DNA of 64,000 nt from Hyphomicrobiales bacterium (GTDB lineage: Bacteria; Pseudomonadota; Alphaproteobacteria; Rhizobiales; Rhizobiaceae): assembly GCA_900465665.1 (NCBI GenBank), contig UBJO01000001.1, positions 55,372 to 119,371 of the forward strand, given 5' to 3'. The translations under genes were made by a program, and so were the position numbers. Below the pieces are notes generated by a model. It was given only the letters and a program-made list of their open reading frames with translations, was not told where the DNA came from and searched no databases. Shown one piece after another: positions 44,663-55,710 of the stretch. Within the stretch, counting starts at the first letter, position 1. The number at the start of each line of letters is the position of its first letter.

Positions 44663-44856
44663 TGTTTCCTCCCTGCTGCATTTCCCACGTCTTTGAAGAC
44701 GACCTCCGACCAGGCTGAGCAACCTGGTTAGAAAGCAACGTCTCATATTCCCAAGCAAACGACCACCTCCTTCTGTCGACGCTTTCTGCGGCCGCATGGA
44801 ACAAGGCTCGCGGCTGGTCATTAACGTGCAAGGTATCGCGAAAGGAGACTGAGACC

Positions 44857-45048
44857 ATGGCCAAGGACGTTACAAATCGCCGGGCGACGGAGCATGTGGA
44901 CGAAGATCAGAATGGCGTGATCGTTGCAGGACCCGAAGCCCACGAGCGCGAGCATGCAGGAAAGGATCCCGCGAACAAGACGCCGCCAAGCAACGGCAAG
45001 AGCACCAGCAAGTCGCAGGCGCTGTCAGGTAGCGGTCCCAAAGGCTAA
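44857..45048 (+). CDS. Small hydrophilic hypothetical protein
   Basis: The 63-aa product is strongly polar, rich in Lys, Glu, Asp, Ser and Gly, with no hydrophobic core, and is probably disordered. AAAGGAG lies 10 bases before the ATG, and a strong terminator follows 35 bp after the stop, so the gene is very likely real despite its size. Composition and neighbouring katG suggest a stress-related role, but no family is recognised. Confidence 0.65.
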   Translation: MAKDVTNRRATEHVDEDQNGVIVAGPEAHEREHAGKDPANKTPPSNGKSTSKSQALSGSGPKG

Positions 45049-45079
45049 CCGTCGATAAGCGTTCGATGTTCCACCCTCA

Positions 45080-45123
45080 AAAAAACCGTCCCGCGTGGAG
45101 CTGCACGCGGGACGGTTCTTTCT
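45080..45123. terminator. Bidirectional terminator between small gene and katG
   Basis: AACCGTCCCGCGTG (45084-45097) and CACGCGGGACGGTT (45104-45117) form a perfect 14-bp stem with loop GAGCTG. An A-run precedes it and TTCTTTCT follows it, so it can end transcription from both converging genes. Confidence 0.9.
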
Positions 45124-45149
45124 CAAGGCTTGCAGTATCCCATTCACCG

Positions 45150-47336
<2,187 letters not shown>

Positions 47337-47488
47337 TCAAATTGGAACTCGCGTTGGCGTCGCGTGCGAATTGTTCCTTGCGCAAGCATCTTTGACGCGG
47401 GTCACCGAACCACCTGTCTGGTCCGAGCCCGACCTAGGAAGTAAACATCAAGGCCGATAAATTCCAATTGTATATTCTGAATAGACTG

Positions 47489-47503
47489 ATAGCTTCAGCT
47501 TAT
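47489..47503. promoter_or_regulatory. Possible OxyR binding half-site
   Basis: ATAG-N7-TTAT at this position resembles the ATAG-N7-CTAT unit of OxyR sites, with one mismatch. It overlaps the upstream ATG of oxyR, suiting autorepression. A second unit was not found with confidence in the katG-oxyR gap. Confidence 0.3.
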
Positions 47504-48443
47504 GATTGGCCTGTCCATGAAGCACCTTCGTTATTTCGAGGCTCTGGCGCGACTTGGACATTTTGGTCGCGCTGCCGAAGCCTGTGCGATCTCCCAGCCG
47601 GCATTATCGGTACAGATTCGCGAGCTCGAAGATCTGATCGGTGCCCCACTGGTGGAACGCGGTGGCAGACGGATCCGCCTGACCGGCCTTGGCGAACAAT
47701 TCGCCGAGCGCGTGCGCACCATCCTTCGCTCTGTCGACGATCTCGCCGATCTGGCGCGTGCCACACAAACAACGCTATCGGGGCGCCTTCGCATCGGCGT
47801 TATCCCGACCATCGCTCCCTACCTGCTACCTGACGTCATCAAGACCCTGACACTGCGCTACCCGGGGCTGGACCCAAGGCCACGAGAGGCGGTGACCCAA
47901 CGGTTGATCGAGGACCTACATGAGGCCAGGTTGGACGCAGCGATCGTTGCCCTCCCCGTGTCGGAACCGACGCTTGAGGAAGTTCCGCTTTTCAATGAAG
48001 AGTTCGTTCTCGTCCGTCCCCTTGAGGACGCAGGCAAGCCGGTACCTAGTTCAGACATGCTGCACGAAATGCGCCTTCTGCTGCTGGAGGAAGGACACTG
48101 TTTTCGCGAGCAGGCGCTGTCCTTCTGCAACATCGCTGCCGCACCTCCACGCGAACTCATGGAAGGAAGCTCGCTGACGACGCTCGTGCAGATGGTCGGC
48201 GCTGGCATCGGCGTGACGCTGCTGCCTCAGATGGCGGTGCGCACGGAGACGCGTTCCGCCGACGTCAGCGTGTTTCGCTTGTTGGAACCCCGTCCCTTCC
48301 GGACCATTGGCATGGTCTGGCGCAAGACCAATCCGCTGGCATCACAATTCGCGGCAGTCGCCGACATCGTCCGCAATGCCGGGGCCCGCAAGATGTTCGA
48401 GTTGGAAAACCTTGTCGGCCTGCGAGAACAAACGTCGTCTTAG
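47502..48443 (+). CDS. oxyR: Hydrogen peroxide sensor OxyR (LysR family)
   Basis: The 313-aa product has an N-terminal LysR HTH (ARLGHFGRAAEACAISQPAL) and a regulatory domain with the OxyR redox pair C200 and C209 in EEGHCFREQALSFC, matching E. coli C199 and C208. Disulfide formation by peroxide switches it into an activator. It is divergent from katG, the classic arrangement in rhizobia. ATG 47502 and ATG 47517 are both possible starts; the HTH is complete from either. Confidence 0.95.
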   Translation: MIGLSMKHLRYFEALARLGHFGRAAEACAISQPALSVQIRELEDLIGAPLVERGGRRIRLTGLGEQFAERVRTILRSVDDLADLARATQTTLSGRLRIGVIPTIAPYLLPDVIKTLTLRYPGLDPRPREAVTQRLIEDLHEARLDAAIVALPVSEPTLEEVPLFNEEFVLVRPLEDAGKPVPSSDMLHEMRLLLLEEGHCFREQALSFCNIAAAPPRELMEGSSLTTLVQMVGAGIGVTLLPQMAVRTETRSADVSVFRLLEPRPFRTIGMVWRKTNPLASQFAAVADIVRNAGARKMFELENLVGLREQTSS

Positions 48444-48801
48444 CTTTTGGTTGCGGGGTAACGCGCCGGCGGTACCTCTCGCGAGGGAAGGCTTCCGATG
48501 CGCGGAAACCGAGCGGCATGACGCTCTCGTCGTCAGAACTTTCGGCATTGTCGACGCCATTCCAAGCTTGGCGCGCCATCTTTCGTCATCGATGGCTGCG
48601 CCATTTTGTTCTTCGAGGTCTTTGGCGAACGCCGAATGCATGCCGCACCGCGATGGGAGCAGATTCGCTGCCACACGATATCTCGATTGAGATCGACGCG
48701 CCGTCCGCCGTGGCGCCAAACTAGTCTCTCAAAGAGCTAGACTTGTTGTACGCGTGATGGCGATATAGCGTATACGTCATCGAAACATTCATTGAAGTTC
48801 C
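48444..48801. other. Intergenic region with possible gene remnant
   Basis: These 358 bases separate oxyR from the GntR gene. Short open frames exist on both strands (for example 48518-48724 plus, 48342-48719 minus), but none has a clear start signal or recognisable family, so coding is not supported. The right-hand 60 bases hold two probable GntR operators. Confidence 0.45.
48747..48780. promoter_or_regulatory. Paired GntR operator candidates upstream of the regulator
   Basis: TGTACGCGTGAT (48747-48758) and CGTATACGTCAT (48769-48780) are variants of one 12-mer (reverse complement consensus ATCACGTATRCA), with starts 22 bp apart. The second ends 21 bp before the GntR start codon. Closely related copies lie at 49515 and 49682, which argues for a shared binding protein. 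Confidence 0.5.
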
Positions 48802-49500
48802 ATGTCATCGAATTCCGACCGCGTCGACATCGCCCATCGCACCCTCAGACAGGCCATTATCGAGCAGGCAATCAAGGCCGGCACCAAGCTGCCTGAAGAC
48901 GAGATCGGCAGGCACTTTTCCATGAGCCGCACGCTGGTACGCGCCGTTTTGGCCAAGCTGCAGGCGCAGGGACTAGTCGATACCTATCACAAGCGTACGG
49001 CAACGGTCGCGCAGCCGAGCCTTGAGGAAGCGCGCGATGCATTCGCCGTGCGCCGCGCTCTGGAGCGCGAGGTCATGAAGGCAGTGGCCAAGCGCTGGAG
49101 CCTGGCTATCGAAAAAAGTTTGCGCGAGCACGTGCAGGAAGAAGAAGCCGCACATGCCAAGGGTGACGTCCGACTTTCGACACGGCTTGCCGGTGAGTTC
49201 CACCTTAAACTTGCCGACCTTGCCGGCAATGCGCTGCTCCAGCGCTATCTTTCCGAGTTGGTGTCGCGCTGCTCGTTGATCCTCGCCATGTACAGCCGCC
49301 CGCATTCGAGCGAATGCGCCATCAGCGAGCACTCCGGGCTCATCGCCGCGCTCAAGAAGGGTGATATTGCAGCTGCCGAGCGCTTGATGGACGATCACCT
49401 ATCGTCCGTGGAAAACCGGGCATTGTTCGAGGACGAGCTCGCCATCGAGCCTGACCTCGGCTCCATTCTGTCCCGCTTCTCCGCCCGCGCGGCTGGCTGA
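48802..49500 (+). CDS. GntR/FCD-family transcriptional regulator
   Basis: The 232-aa product has a GntR winged helix (residues about 10-70, with LPEDEIGRHFSMSRTLVRAV) and an FCD ligand-binding domain (FHLKLADLAGN and the SEHSGLIAAL motif). It precedes the BMP-type ABC operon on the same strand, with 223 bp between. Copies of the 12-mer ATCACGTATRCA in both the upstream and downstream gaps suggest that it controls itself and the operon. The inducer is probably the operon's substrate or a hydrolysis product. Confidence 0.9.
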   Translation: MSSNSDRVDIAHRTLRQAIIEQAIKAGTKLPEDEIGRHFSMSRTLVRAVLAKLQAQGLVDTYHKRTATVAQPSLEEARDAFAVRRALEREVMKAVAKRWSLAIEKSLREHVQEEEAAHAKGDVRLSTRLAGEFHLKLADLAGNALLQRYLSELVSRCSLILAMYSRPHSSECAISEHSGLIAALKKGDIAAAERLMDDHLSSVENRALFEDELAIEPDLGSILSRFSARAAG

Positions 49501-49514
49501 CTGCTGTTTTTTCA

Positions 49515-49526
49515 ATCACGTATACA
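49515..49526 (+). promoter_or_regulatory. Operator candidate ATCACGTATACA
   Basis: Lies 15 bp after the GntR stop. It matches in inverted orientation the site at 49682-49693 in 11 of 12 positions and resembles the pair upstream of the GntR gene. The remaining gap (49527-49681) shows no other clear signal. Confidence 0.5.
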
Positions 49527-49681
49527 TATTTTTGCATTTTATGTAGACGAAAAGTCGTTCCCTATTTTGCGCGTTTGGGTGTAACACTCGATGCCGCAAG
49601 TGTTTTAGGACAATGAATACATTGATGTAGGACTTCATCGCGTGGATTGACACGCTAATCGATACGGACTGGCATCAATGT

Positions 49682-49693
49682 TGCATACGTGAT
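49682..49693 (-). promoter_or_regulatory. Operator candidate ATCACGTATGCA (minus strand)
   Basis: Reads TGCATACGTGAT on the plus strand, 30 bp upstream of the ATPase start codon, where a repressor would block transcription initiation of the BMP operon. It is the inverted counterpart of the site at 49515-49526. Confidence 0.5.
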
Positions 49694-49723
49694 TATGAAG
49701 ATCATGTAGCCGAGATTGTCATC

Positions 49724-51289
49724 ATGTCATTATCGCCACATACCGAACACCGCCTCGAACTGCGACGGATTCGCAAGGCCTATGCGGCCGTCGTCGCCAA
49801 TGATGGGATCGACCTGTGCGTTCGTCCGGGTGAGATCCACGCAGTGGTCGGCGAGAACGGCGCCGGCAAGTCGACGCTGATGAAGATCATTTACGGCATG
49901 GTACGGCCGGATTGCGGCGAACTCCTGTGGGATGGACGCGAGGTGTCAATCGCTTCGCCCGCCGATGCCCAGAAGCTCGGCATTGGCATGGTGTTCCAGC
50001 ACTTCGCGCTGTTCGACACGCTCTCGGTGGCCGAAAACATCGCGCTGGCTTTGCCGGGCCGCCCGGCGATCGAACCGTTGTCGCGAAGGATCGCGGAGGT
50101 CGCCGCGCGTTATGGCCTGCCGGTGGAGCCGGATCGGCATATCTACACGATGTCGGTCGGCGAACGGCAACGGGTCGAAATCATCCGCGCGCTTTTGCAA
50201 AACCCGCGCCTGCTCATTCTCGACGAGCCAACCTCGGTACTGACACCTCAGGCGGTCGAAACGCTCTTCGTCACGCTGCGCCAGATCGCGGCCGAGGGAT
50301 GCAGCATTCTTTATATCAGCCACAAGCTGAACGAAATCAGGGATCTTTGCCACACAGCGACGATCCTACGCGGCGGCCGGGTCACCGGCACGTGCGATCC
50401 GAGGGAGGAAAGCCCGGCCTCGGTGGCCCGGATGATGATCGGTGCCGACCTGCCGAGCTTCCGTCATCGCGCCAACACATCGGCAAGCAGGACGCGTCTT
50501 AGGGTTTCCGGCCTGACGCTTCCCACCCAAGACCCGTTCGGAACGGCGCTCAACGACATAAGCTTTGCGGTGCGCGGCGGCGAAATTCTCGGCATCGCTG
50601 GCGTTTCGGGCAATGGTCAGCAGGCACTGCTGGCAGCACTTTCGGGCGAAACACCGCTATCGAATGCTGAAGCGATCATTATCGACGGCAAGCCGGCGGG
50701 CCATCACGATCCGGCCGACCGGCGGCGGCTTGGCCTCTGCTCCGTTCCCGAGGATCGGCTGAAGCAGGGCTCGGTCCCCTCGCTTCCGCTCCTGGAGAAC
50801 GTGCTGCTCACCGCCAATCGCAACGGCGCCGTTCGCGCCGGCCTCATCCGCTTCGACCGCGTCAAGGCCTATGCCGAGCGGTGCATCAAGGCCTTCGACG
50901 TCAGGACACCCGGTGCCGAGACGCGGGCCGGCAGTCTATCCGGTGGCAACCTTCAGAAGTTCATCATCGGCCGCGAGATCCTCCAGAAGCCGGGCGTGCT
51001 GATCGTCTCGCAACCGACCTGGGGCGTTGACGTCGGTGCGGCACTTGTCATCCGCCAGGCGCTGCTCGACCTGCGCGATCGCGGTGCTGCGATCGTCGTC
51101 ATCTCCGAGGAGCTCGACGAGCTCTTCGAGATCTCCGATCAGATTGCCGTCATCGCCGGCGGCCGGCTGACGGCGGCCATACCGATCGCCGAGGCCAGCC
51201 GCGATGCGATCGGTATCGCCATGTCCGGCCTAACTGCCGGCGACGAACCAGATCAACGCGCCAGCAAGGAGCTAGCCCATGCGCTTTGA
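49724..51289 (+). CDS. BMP-type ABC transporter ATP-binding protein (two NBDs)
   Basis: The 521-aa product is a two-domain ATPase of the nucleoside/simple-sugar (YufO, NupA) type. The first domain has Walker A GENGAGKS at 43-50, the FDTLSVAENI region, signature MSVGERQRVEI and Walker B LLILDEPTSVLT. The second has a degenerate Walker A (GVSGNGQQA), signature LSGGNLQKFIIGRE and SQPTWGVDVG in place of DEPTRGVD, as is usual in this subfamily. The ribosome-binding site is weak. It is the first gene of the operon and overlaps the first permease by 11 bp. Confidence 0.92.
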   Translation: MSLSPHTEHRLELRRIRKAYAAVVANDGIDLCVRPGEIHAVVGENGAGKSTLMKIIYGMVRPDCGELLWDGREVSIASPADAQKLGIGMVFQHFALFDTLSVAENIALALPGRPAIEPLSRRIAEVAARYGLPVEPDRHIYTMSVGERQRVEIIRALLQNPRLLILDEPTSVLTPQAVETLFVTLRQIAAEGCSILYISHKLNEIRDLCHTATILRGGRVTGTCDPREESPASVARMMIGADLPSFRHRANTSASRTRLRVSGLTLPTQDPFGTALNDISFAVRGGEILGIAGVSGNGQQALLAALSGETPLSNAEAIIIDGKPAGHHDPADRRRLGLCSVPEDRLKQGSVPSLPLLENVLLTANRNGAVRAGLIRFDRVKAYAERCIKAFDVRTPGAETRAGSLSGGNLQKFIIGREILQKPGVLIVSQPTWGVDVGAALVIRQALLDLRDRGAAIVVISEELDELFEISDQIAVIAGGRLTAAIPIAEASRDAIGIAMSGLTAGDEPDQRASKELAHAL

Positions 51290-52355
51290 ACCACGTCCCA
51301 ATCCCTCGCGCATTATGATCCTTATGTCGCCGGTCATCGCGATCGGGCTCACGTCGATCGTGGCCATGGTGCTTTTCGCGCTTGCCGGCCAGAACCCACT
51401 CGAAGCCCTAATCACCTTTTTGACCGCACCACTCGCTGATCTCTACGGTTTCGGCGAGTTGCTGATCAAGGCTGCACCCCTGGTGCTGATCGGCGTCGGG
51501 CTCGCGATCGGCTTTCGCGCCGGCATCTGGAACGTTGGCGCCGAAGGACAGCTGACCGTAGGCGTCATTTTCGCCGGCTATGTCGCATTGAAGTTTGGGC
51601 CGGTCGGCGGCTGGTGGGTTCTGCCCTTGATGGTGATCGCCGGCGCCATTGGCGGCGCCTTTTGGGCCGCCATCCCGGCGCTGTTGCGGGTAAAGTTCAA
51701 TGCTAGCGAAATACTGGTGAGCTTAATGCTCAACTACGTCGCGGCCCTCTGGCTATCATGGTTGATTTTTGGCCTCTGGCGCGATCCGGCCGGGTTCAAT
51801 TTCCCGCAGTCGGAGCCGCTGGCACCGGATGCCCTCTTCCCGGTCCTGATCGAGGGCACCCGCGCCAATGTCAGCCTACTATTCGCGCTCGGCGCGGTCA
51901 TCGCAGGCTGGCTGTTCATGAACCGCAGCTTCGCCGGTTTCCAGCTCAAGGTCACCGGCCTCTCCGAAGGTGCGGCGCGCTATGCCGGTTTCGGCGTCAG
52001 CCGCGCGGTCTGGGTCGGCATGCTGGCGAGCGGGGCCGCCGCAGGCCTCGCCGGCGTCGGCGAGATCGCCGGACCGCTTGCGCAGATCTTCCCCACCGCC
52101 TCGCCCGGCTATGGCTACGCGGCGATCATCGTTGCCTTTCTCGGACGGCTGCACCCGGTCGGCATCCTGCTCTCAGGGCTCCTCATGGCGCTGCTCTATC
52201 TCTCGGGCGATGTCGCACAGATGTCGCTCGGCATGCCGTCTTCGATCACCGGCCTGTTGCAGAGCACGCTGCTCTTCTTCCTGCTGACGACGGATGTCTT
52301 CATTCAATATCGCATCCGCTTCCAGTCATCCAACCGGCAGGGAGCCGCCGCCTGA
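51279..52355 (+). CDS. BMP-type ABC transporter permease 1
   Basis: The 358-aa product is a BPD_transp_2 permease with about nine helices. It has the GFRAGIWNVGAEGQL motif of nucleoside-type permeases and the VAFLGRLHPVGILLS loop that contacts the ATPase. AAGGAG lies just before the ATG at 51279. It pairs with the next gene to form a heterodimer, unlike the single-permease sugar importers elsewhere in this window, which supports the BMP-type class. Confidence 0.92.
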   Translation: MRFEPRPNPSRIMILMSPVIAIGLTSIVAMVLFALAGQNPLEALITFLTAPLADLYGFGELLIKAAPLVLIGVGLAIGFRAGIWNVGAEGQLTVGVIFAGYVALKFGPVGGWWVLPLMVIAGAIGGAFWAAIPALLRVKFNASEILVSLMLNYVAALWLSWLIFGLWRDPAGFNFPQSEPLAPDALFPVLIEGTRANVSLLFALGAVIAGWLFMNRSFAGFQLKVTGLSEGAARYAGFGVSRAVWVGMLASGAAAGLAGVGEIAGPLAQIFPTASPGYGYAAIIVAFLGRLHPVGILLSGLLMALLYLSGDVAQMSLGMPSSITGLLQSTLLFFLLTTDVFIQYRIRFQSSNRQGAAA

Positions 52356-53275
52356 TGCACCAGATCCTTCCCGTTCTCGTGGCCACGCTCGTTGCCGGCA
52401 CGCCCCTGATCTACGCAGCACTCGGCGAGCTTGTCGCCGAACGCTCCGGCGTGCTGAACATGGGTGTCGAGGGCATGATGGTCATCGGCGCAGTCATCGC
52501 CTTCATCGTGATGATGACAACGGGCAGCCTGTGGCTTGCCGTCTTCGCGGCGATGCTAGCGGCCATGCTGCTCGCCTTGATGTTCGCGGTCCTTGCCGTC
52601 GGCTTCCGCGCCAATCAGATCGCGGTCGGACTGGCATTGACGATCTTCGGCACCAGCCTCGCCTCGTTCATCGGCAAGCCCTACATCGGCATGGCGATCG
52701 TGATGGAACCTTCGGCTGCATCAAGGCTTGCCGCAAATATCCCGCTGCTGGGCGTGGTTCTCGGCCAGCTTCATCCGCTGACGTGGCTGTCCTGGCCCTT
52801 CTTCGTCTGTGTCTGGTACTTCCTAAGCCGTAGCCGCAGCGGGCTCATCCTGCGCGCCGTCGGTGAAGCGCCCACATCGGCGCACGCCCTCGGTTATCCC
52901 GTAAACACGATCCGCTATCTCGCCACGCTGTTTGGTGGCGCTAGCGCCGGCCTCGCGGGGGCTTATGTCTCGATCGTCTACACCTCGCTGTGGACCGAGG
53001 GACTGATCGCCGGTCGTGGCTGGATCGCCGTGGCACTTGTGGTCTTTTCCACATGGCGGGCGGGGCGCTGTTTTCTCGGCGCCTATCTGTTCGGCGGTGC
53101 CACCATAGCCCAGCTCTTTGCCCAGAGCGCCGGCATCGGCCTGCCGTCCGAACTCATGTCCGCCCTCCCCTATCTCGTCACCATCGTCGTGCTGGTGCTG
53201 ATCTCGCGCAACGCCGCACTAATGCGCCTCAACGTCCCCGCTTCCCTCGGCAAGCCATTTGCCGCCGAGGGCTGA
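52355..53275 (+). CDS. BMP-type ABC transporter permease 2
   Basis: The 306-aa product is the second permease, with eight or nine helices, starting LPVLVATLVAGTPLIYAAL and carrying the ERSGVLNMGVEGMMVIGA motif. Its ATG shares one base with the stop of permease 1 (TGATG), implying coupled translation. The longer reading frame beginning inside permease 1 is a shadow. It has the typical short C-terminus. Confidence 0.92.
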   Translation: MHQILPVLVATLVAGTPLIYAALGELVAERSGVLNMGVEGMMVIGAVIAFIVMMTTGSLWLAVFAAMLAAMLLALMFAVLAVGFRANQIAVGLALTIFGTSLASFIGKPYIGMAIVMEPSAASRLAANIPLLGVVLGQLHPLTWLSWPFFVCVWYFLSRSRSGLILRAVGEAPTSAHALGYPVNTIRYLATLFGGASAGLAGAYVSIVYTSLWTEGLIAGRGWIAVALVVFSTWRAGRCFLGAYLFGGATIAQLFAQSAGIGLPSELMSALPYLVTIVVLVLISRNAALMRLNVPASLGKPFAAEG

Positions 53276-53317
53276 AACAGCCGTCACGTAAACCGAACAA
53301 CAACAGAGGGAACCGAA

Positions 53318-54418
53318 ATGACCACATTTTCCAGACGCGACTTCCTGAGAACCAGCGCTGCCGGCGCGCTTGCGATCGGCGTCGGCGCAAAGCCGCTGTT
53401 CGCCGCCGAAGAACCTCTCAAGGTCGGTGTCATCCATATGGGCGCCATCTCCGATACCGGTTGGGAGTACTTCCAGGCCAATGCTTGGAAATCGCTCGAA
53501 AAGGAATTCGGCGACAAGGTGAAGGTGACGGTGCTCGAAAACATCGCCCAGGTGCAGGATTGCGAGCGCCTGTTCCGCCAGCTTTCCGCACAGGGCAACA
53601 AGCTGATCTTCGGCACCACCTTCTCGCAATACGCATCGCTGAAGAAATTGGCTCCGATGCTGCCCAAGTCGCATTTCGAGTGCTGCGCCGGTATCGAAGC
53701 AGGCAACAATCTCGGCGTCTTCGAAGCCCGTCACTATGAGGGCACCTACCTCACCGGCATCGCCGCCGGCCGCACGACCAAGACCAACGTTCTCGGCTGG
53801 GTCGGCGCCTTCCCGGTGCCGCAGGTCATCTATAGTCTCAACGCCTTCCTGCGCGGCGCCCGCTCGGTCAACCCCGATGTGACGCTGAAGGTTGTCTGGG
53901 CCAATGCCTGGGTCGATCCCGGCAAGGAAAAAGACGCCGTCGCGGCACTGATTGCGCAGGGTGCTGACGTCATCTCAGGCAGCCCCAACACGCCGGTGCA
54001 GGGACTTGCCGCCGAGGAAAGGGGTGTCTGGTCGATCGGCTCGACCGGCGATTTCTCCGCTTATGTAAAGAAGAAGCAGCTCGTATCCTTCGAACTGGAC
54101 TGGAGTGCCGCTCATATCAACGCCGCCAAGGCCGTGATGGCCGGAGACTGGAAGCCGGAAAGCCGCTGGCTCGGCCTCGGACCGGGCGGCTATGTCAAGA
54201 TGACGACGAGCAACCCGGAACTGCCGGAATCGGTCGCCGCGGAAATGAAGGCTGCCGAGGCCGCGATCATCAGCGGCAAGCTGAAGCCTTTTGCCGGCGA
54301 GATTAAAGATCAGAAGGGCGACGTTAAGGTCGCCAAGGGTCAGGAACTCGCAGATGCCGACATCAAGGGCATGACCTGGCTGATCGAAGGCGTTCAGGGC
54401 ACCCTGCCGCAGAACTGA
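53318..54418 (+). CDS. BMP/PnrA-family substrate-binding protein with Tat signal
   Basis: The 366-aa product is a Bmp-family periplasmic binding protein, a family best known for purine nucleoside binding. The N-terminus has a twin-arginine signal (SRRDFLR followed by a hydrophobic stretch to about residue 30), so it is exported folded, which is unusual for a binding protein. GAGGGAA supports the start. It is fourth in the operon, before the hydrolase genes. The ligand is unknown; the enzymes downstream suggest a nitrogen heterocycle or amide rather than a simple nucleoside. Confidence 0.91.
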   Translation: MTTFSRRDFLRTSAAGALAIGVGAKPLFAAEEPLKVGVIHMGAISDTGWEYFQANAWKSLEKEFGDKVKVTVLENIAQVQDCERLFRQLSAQGNKLIFGTTFSQYASLKKLAPMLPKSHFECCAGIEAGNNLGVFEARHYEGTYLTGIAAGRTTKTNVLGWVGAFPVPQVIYSLNAFLRGARSVNPDVTLKVVWANAWVDPGKEKDAVAALIAQGADVISGSPNTPVQGLAAEERGVWSIGSTGDFSAYVKKKQLVSFELDWSAAHINAAKAVMAGDWKPESRWLGLGPGGYVKMTTSNPELPESVAAEMKAAEAAIISGKLKPFAGEIKDQKGDVKVAKGQELADADIKGMTWLIEGVQGTLPQN

Positions 54419-54446
54419 TCGACGCGCCGCCAGATTGAACGACATC

Positions 54447-54474
54447 GCTCCTCCCCTCATGATTGGGGAGGAGC
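54447..54474 (+). other. Hairpin after BMP binding-protein gene
   Basis: GCTCCTCCCC (54447-54456) and GGGGAGGAGC (54465-54474) form a perfect 10-bp stem with an 8-base loop, 28 bp after the binding-protein stop. No T-run follows. It is the fourth such element in the window, and probably separates high binding-protein expression from lower enzyme expression. Confidence 0.62.
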
Positions 54475-54516
54475 ATCGCAAGTGACGATAGAACAAAGAC
54501 ATCAAGGGAGACCCGA

Positions 54517-55710
54517 GTGACCGAAACACTGTTCACGAACGCCAAGCTGGCCGATGGCACGCTCAACGACATCCTCGTCTCGGACGGCCGCATCGCGGCA
54601 ATCAACAGGGCCGGCACGAGCGCGCCGGCCGCCAAGACCGTCGATATTGCCGGCGCGCTTCTTGTCCCGAGTTTCGTCGAGGGGCATATCCATCTCGACA
54701 CCAGCTTCTACGGCGACAAGTGGATCCCGCACAAAGCCTGCACCAACGGCTTCGACGTGCATGAGCGCGTGGCCTTCCAGGCCGAGAACATGGCGGCCGC
54801 AGCACCGATGGACGAGCGCGCCCGCAAGCAGCTCGATCTCTGCATCGCAAACGGTGCGCTGCAGATGCGTAGCCATGTGATGGTCGATGGTTCGGTCGGG
54901 CTTAAATCGCTGGAGACGATCCTTGCCGTACGCGAGGCCTACAAGGACATCATCGACATCCAGCTCGTTGCGTTTCCGCAGAGCGGCATTCTAAAGAGCC
55001 CCGGCACGCCCGAGCTGATGGACGAGGCGATCGGCATGGGCGCCGATCTCGTTGGCGGGCTCGATCCGCTCTCCTTCGACCGCGACATCAAGGGGCATCT
55101 CGACGTGGTCTTCGGCATTGCCGAAAAGCGAGGCGTCGATGTCGATATCCATCTCCACGATGCCGGCACGATGGGCGCGATGACCATTGAGGAAATCTGT
55201 GCCCGGACGACCGCACTCGGCATGCAAGGCCATGTCGCGGTGAGCCACGCCTATGGTCTCGGTGACCTCGGACCGGATGCGATCAAGAAGATCGCCGCTC
55301 TTATCGCCGAGAGTGGCGTCGCGATCATGACCAACGCGCCCGGTAACCACAACTTCCCGCCGGTGGCGCTGTTGCGTGCAGCCGGCGTCACGGTCTTCTC
55401 CGGCAACGACAATATCCGCGATTCCTGGTGGCCCTTCGGCGATGGCGACATGCTGCGCCGTGCCGAGATCATCGCCTACCGCTCCGGCTTCTACACCGAC
55501 GCAGAACTTGCCGCCGCGTTCGACGTGGTGACGGCAGGCGGCGCCACGGCGCTCAATCTCGAAGGTTACGGCATCGCAATCGGTGCAAAGGCCGATTTCG
55601 TGACACTTGCCGCCGAGCATATCCCGGAAGCCGTCGTCGCCATTCCGAAGCCTCGCCGGGTCTTCAAGGAAGGCCGGTTGGTCGCAGAGAACGGAGCCGT
55701 GGTCCGCTGA
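54517..55710 (+). CDS. Amidohydrolase, cytosine deaminase/AtzC-like
   Basis: The 397-aa product is a metal-dependent amidohydrolase with H57-x-H59 (EGHIHLD), H212, H244 and D298 in the positions of CodA metal ligands. Where CodA has catalytic Glu217 (HCDE), this protein has HLHD, so Asp215 takes that place, as in N-isopropylammelide hydrolase-like relatives. It starts at GTG 54517, with AAGGGAG ahead. It presumably deaminates or opens a heterocyclic ring or hydrolyses an exocyclic amine. Its stop shares a base with the start of the GGT-like gene. Confidence 0.85.
   Translation: MTETLFTNAKLADGTLNDILVSDGRIAAINRAGTSAPAAKTVDIAGALLVPSFVEGHIHLDTSFYGDKWIPHKACTNGFDVHERVAFQAENMAAAAPMDERARKQLDLCIANGALQMRSHVMVDGSVGLKSLETILAVREAYKDIIDIQLVAFPQSGILKSPGTPELMDEAIGMGADLVGGLDPLSFDRDIKGHLDVVFGIAEKRGVDVDIHLHDAGTMGAMTIEEICARTTALGMQGHVAVSHAYGLGDLGPDAIKKIAALIAESGVAIMTNAPGNHNFPPVALLRAAGVTVFSGNDNIRDSWWPFGDGDMLRRAEIIAYRSGFYTDAELAAAFDVVTAGGATALNLEGYGIAIGAKADFVTLAAEHIPEAVVAIPKPRRVFKEGRLVAENGAVVR

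Noticed and set aside
48518..48724. 68-codon frame between oxyR and the GntR gene
   Set aside because: No ribosome-binding site and no recognisable sequence; the overlapping minus frame is equally plausible, so neither is supported.
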